This document shows positions 5,884-6,533 of a DNA stretch of 6,533 nt, in pieces. Both the position numbers and the translations under genes were made by a program. Location: contig WLLG01000122.1 in NCBI GenBank assembly GCA_009700815.1, positions 1 to 6,533 of the forward strand. The letters run 5' to 3'. Every line of letters begins with the position of its first letter. The first letter of the stretch is position 1. Below the pieces are notes generated by a model. That model searched no databases. It was not told where the DNA came from and saw only the letters and a list, made by a program, of their open reading frames with translations. Source of the DNA: Actinomycetota bacterium. GTDB taxonomy: Bacteria; Actinomycetota; Acidimicrobiia; Acidimicrobiales; Microtrichaceae.

Positions 5884-6533
5884 ATGCCACGTCGTCGAGT
5901 CGCAGTCGCGCTCCTGCCTCCCGCCGGGCTCTCGGCCAAGATCCAAGCTGTTCGGTCCCTTCTTGGTGATCCGCGAATCGATCGTATTGCTCCTCATCTG
6001 ACCTTGGTTCCGCCAGTCAACTTGGCTGATCAGGACGTAGAGCAGTTGCAAGGCCTGCTGAGGTCAGTGGGTTCGGCTACCACGCCATTCACGCTCACAC
6101 TCGGTCCCATTAGTTCATTCTCTCCGAACACACCGACCTTGCACCTAGCCGTGCAGGGAGACTTAGCTGCGCTTCGCGCCCTGCGTGAGCAACTCAGAGT
6201 GCCGCCCGTGAACCGACCCGATGTCTGGCCTTTCACTGCGCATGTGACGCTTCGTGACTCAGTGCCCGCAGATCAGATTCCTCCTGCGTTGCAGTTGTTC
6301 ACGGGGGAACTTCCGCCTTGGCATGTAAGCAGGCTGTATTTGCTGGAGTTCTCGCCGCTCAACAAGGCAGAGGTTTGGTTGCCGATCATTGAAGAGCCCT
6401 TTGAAGCTCCGGTGGTGGTTGGCCGCGGCGGGGTTGAGTTGCTACTCCGCACGCTCAATCTTCTTGAGCCCGGCGTGGCTCAGTTGTTCAAGGACATGGG
6501 ATGTCAGCTTCCTGCGGAGGAAGAAGAAGATCT
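5884..6533 (+). CDS. 2'-5' RNA ligase superfamily (2H phosphoesterase) protein, 5' part
   Basis: The first 216 codons are visible and the gene runs off the right edge. Two HxTx motifs mark the family: PHLTLVPP (H38-T40) and AHVTLRD (H120-T122). Spaced 82 residues apart, they form the paired catalytic histidines of 2H phosphoesterases, which act on 2'-5' or cyclic phosphate bonds of RNA or nucleotides. The substrate here is unknown. Other family-like parts are the opening RRRVAVALLPPAGLSAKIQA and the strand RLYLLEFSPL before EVWLPI. After about residue 180 the protein continues (FEAPVVVGRGGVELLLRTLN, then an acidic run near the edge). This looks like the start of a second domain; from memory, acidimicrobial relatives fuse this family to an acetyltransferase-like part, which cannot be tested here. 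ATG 5884 is chosen because the first strand follows at once and a -10-like element sits at leaderless spacing. The gene is 70 bp downstream of atpC and probably a separate transcription unit. Confidence 0.85.
   Translation, partial: MPRRRVAVALLPPAGLSAKIQAVRSLLGDPRIDRIAPHLTLVPPVNLADQDVEQLQGLLRSVGSATTPFTLTLGPISSFSPNTPTLHLAVQGDLAALRALREQLRVPPVNRPDVWPFTAHVTLRDSVPADQIPPALQLFTGELPPWHVSRLYLLEFSPLNKAEVWLPIIEEPFEAPVVVGRGGVELLLRTLNLLEPGVAQLFKDMGCQLPAEEEED

Overview
The window is the downstream two thirds of a bacterial F1Fo ATP synthase operon, all on the plus strand, followed by the start of an unrelated gene. The gene order is the canonical b (3' end only), delta, alpha, gamma, beta, epsilon. A gene for a two-histidine (2H) phosphoesterase of the 2'-5' RNA ligase superfamily then runs off the right edge. 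The upstream Fo genes (a, c and the start of b) and the operon promoter lie outside the window.

The sequence points to an actinobacterium-like organism. By eye the G+C is in the mid-50s percent. The wording of the alpha and beta subunits (for example the ALSALTMAEYFRDVQ stretch of beta) is actinobacterial in style, and alpha carries a C-terminal tail of the kind known from that phylum. The b and delta genes are separate, unlike the fused b-delta of mycobacteria. A 2H phosphoesterase that continues past its second HxTx motif would fit Acidimicrobiia or a related mid-GC lineage, but this last step is inference from memory.

Layout: 1-357 is the end of atpF. 358-514 is a gap holding a two-copy 27-bp tandem repeat with a small hairpin. 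515-1042 is atpH. 1043-1177 is a gap with a good hairpin and a strong ribosome binding site before atpA (1178-2824). atpG (2856-3851) follows closely. 3852-3957 is a gap containing hairpins and a possible 37-codon ORF that overlaps both neighbours by ATGA. atpD is 3958-5409 and atpC is 5409-5813, overlapping atpD by one base. A 12-bp terminator-like hairpin includes the atpC stop codon. A candidate leaderless promoter then precedes the 2H gene (5884 to the edge).

Together the genes supply the catalytic F1 head (alpha3 beta3 gamma epsilon) and its stator link (b, delta). All core catalytic motifs are intact, so a working enzyme is expected. The most interesting points are layout and details: long structured leaders with an identical CAGGAGATT box before exactly the two subunits needed in three copies, extra C-terminal tails on alpha and gamma, clustered unusual substitutions in beta, and the double-ATGA small ORF. 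I see no mobile element, CRISPR array, RNA gene or clearly new system; this is mostly a conserved housekeeping region.
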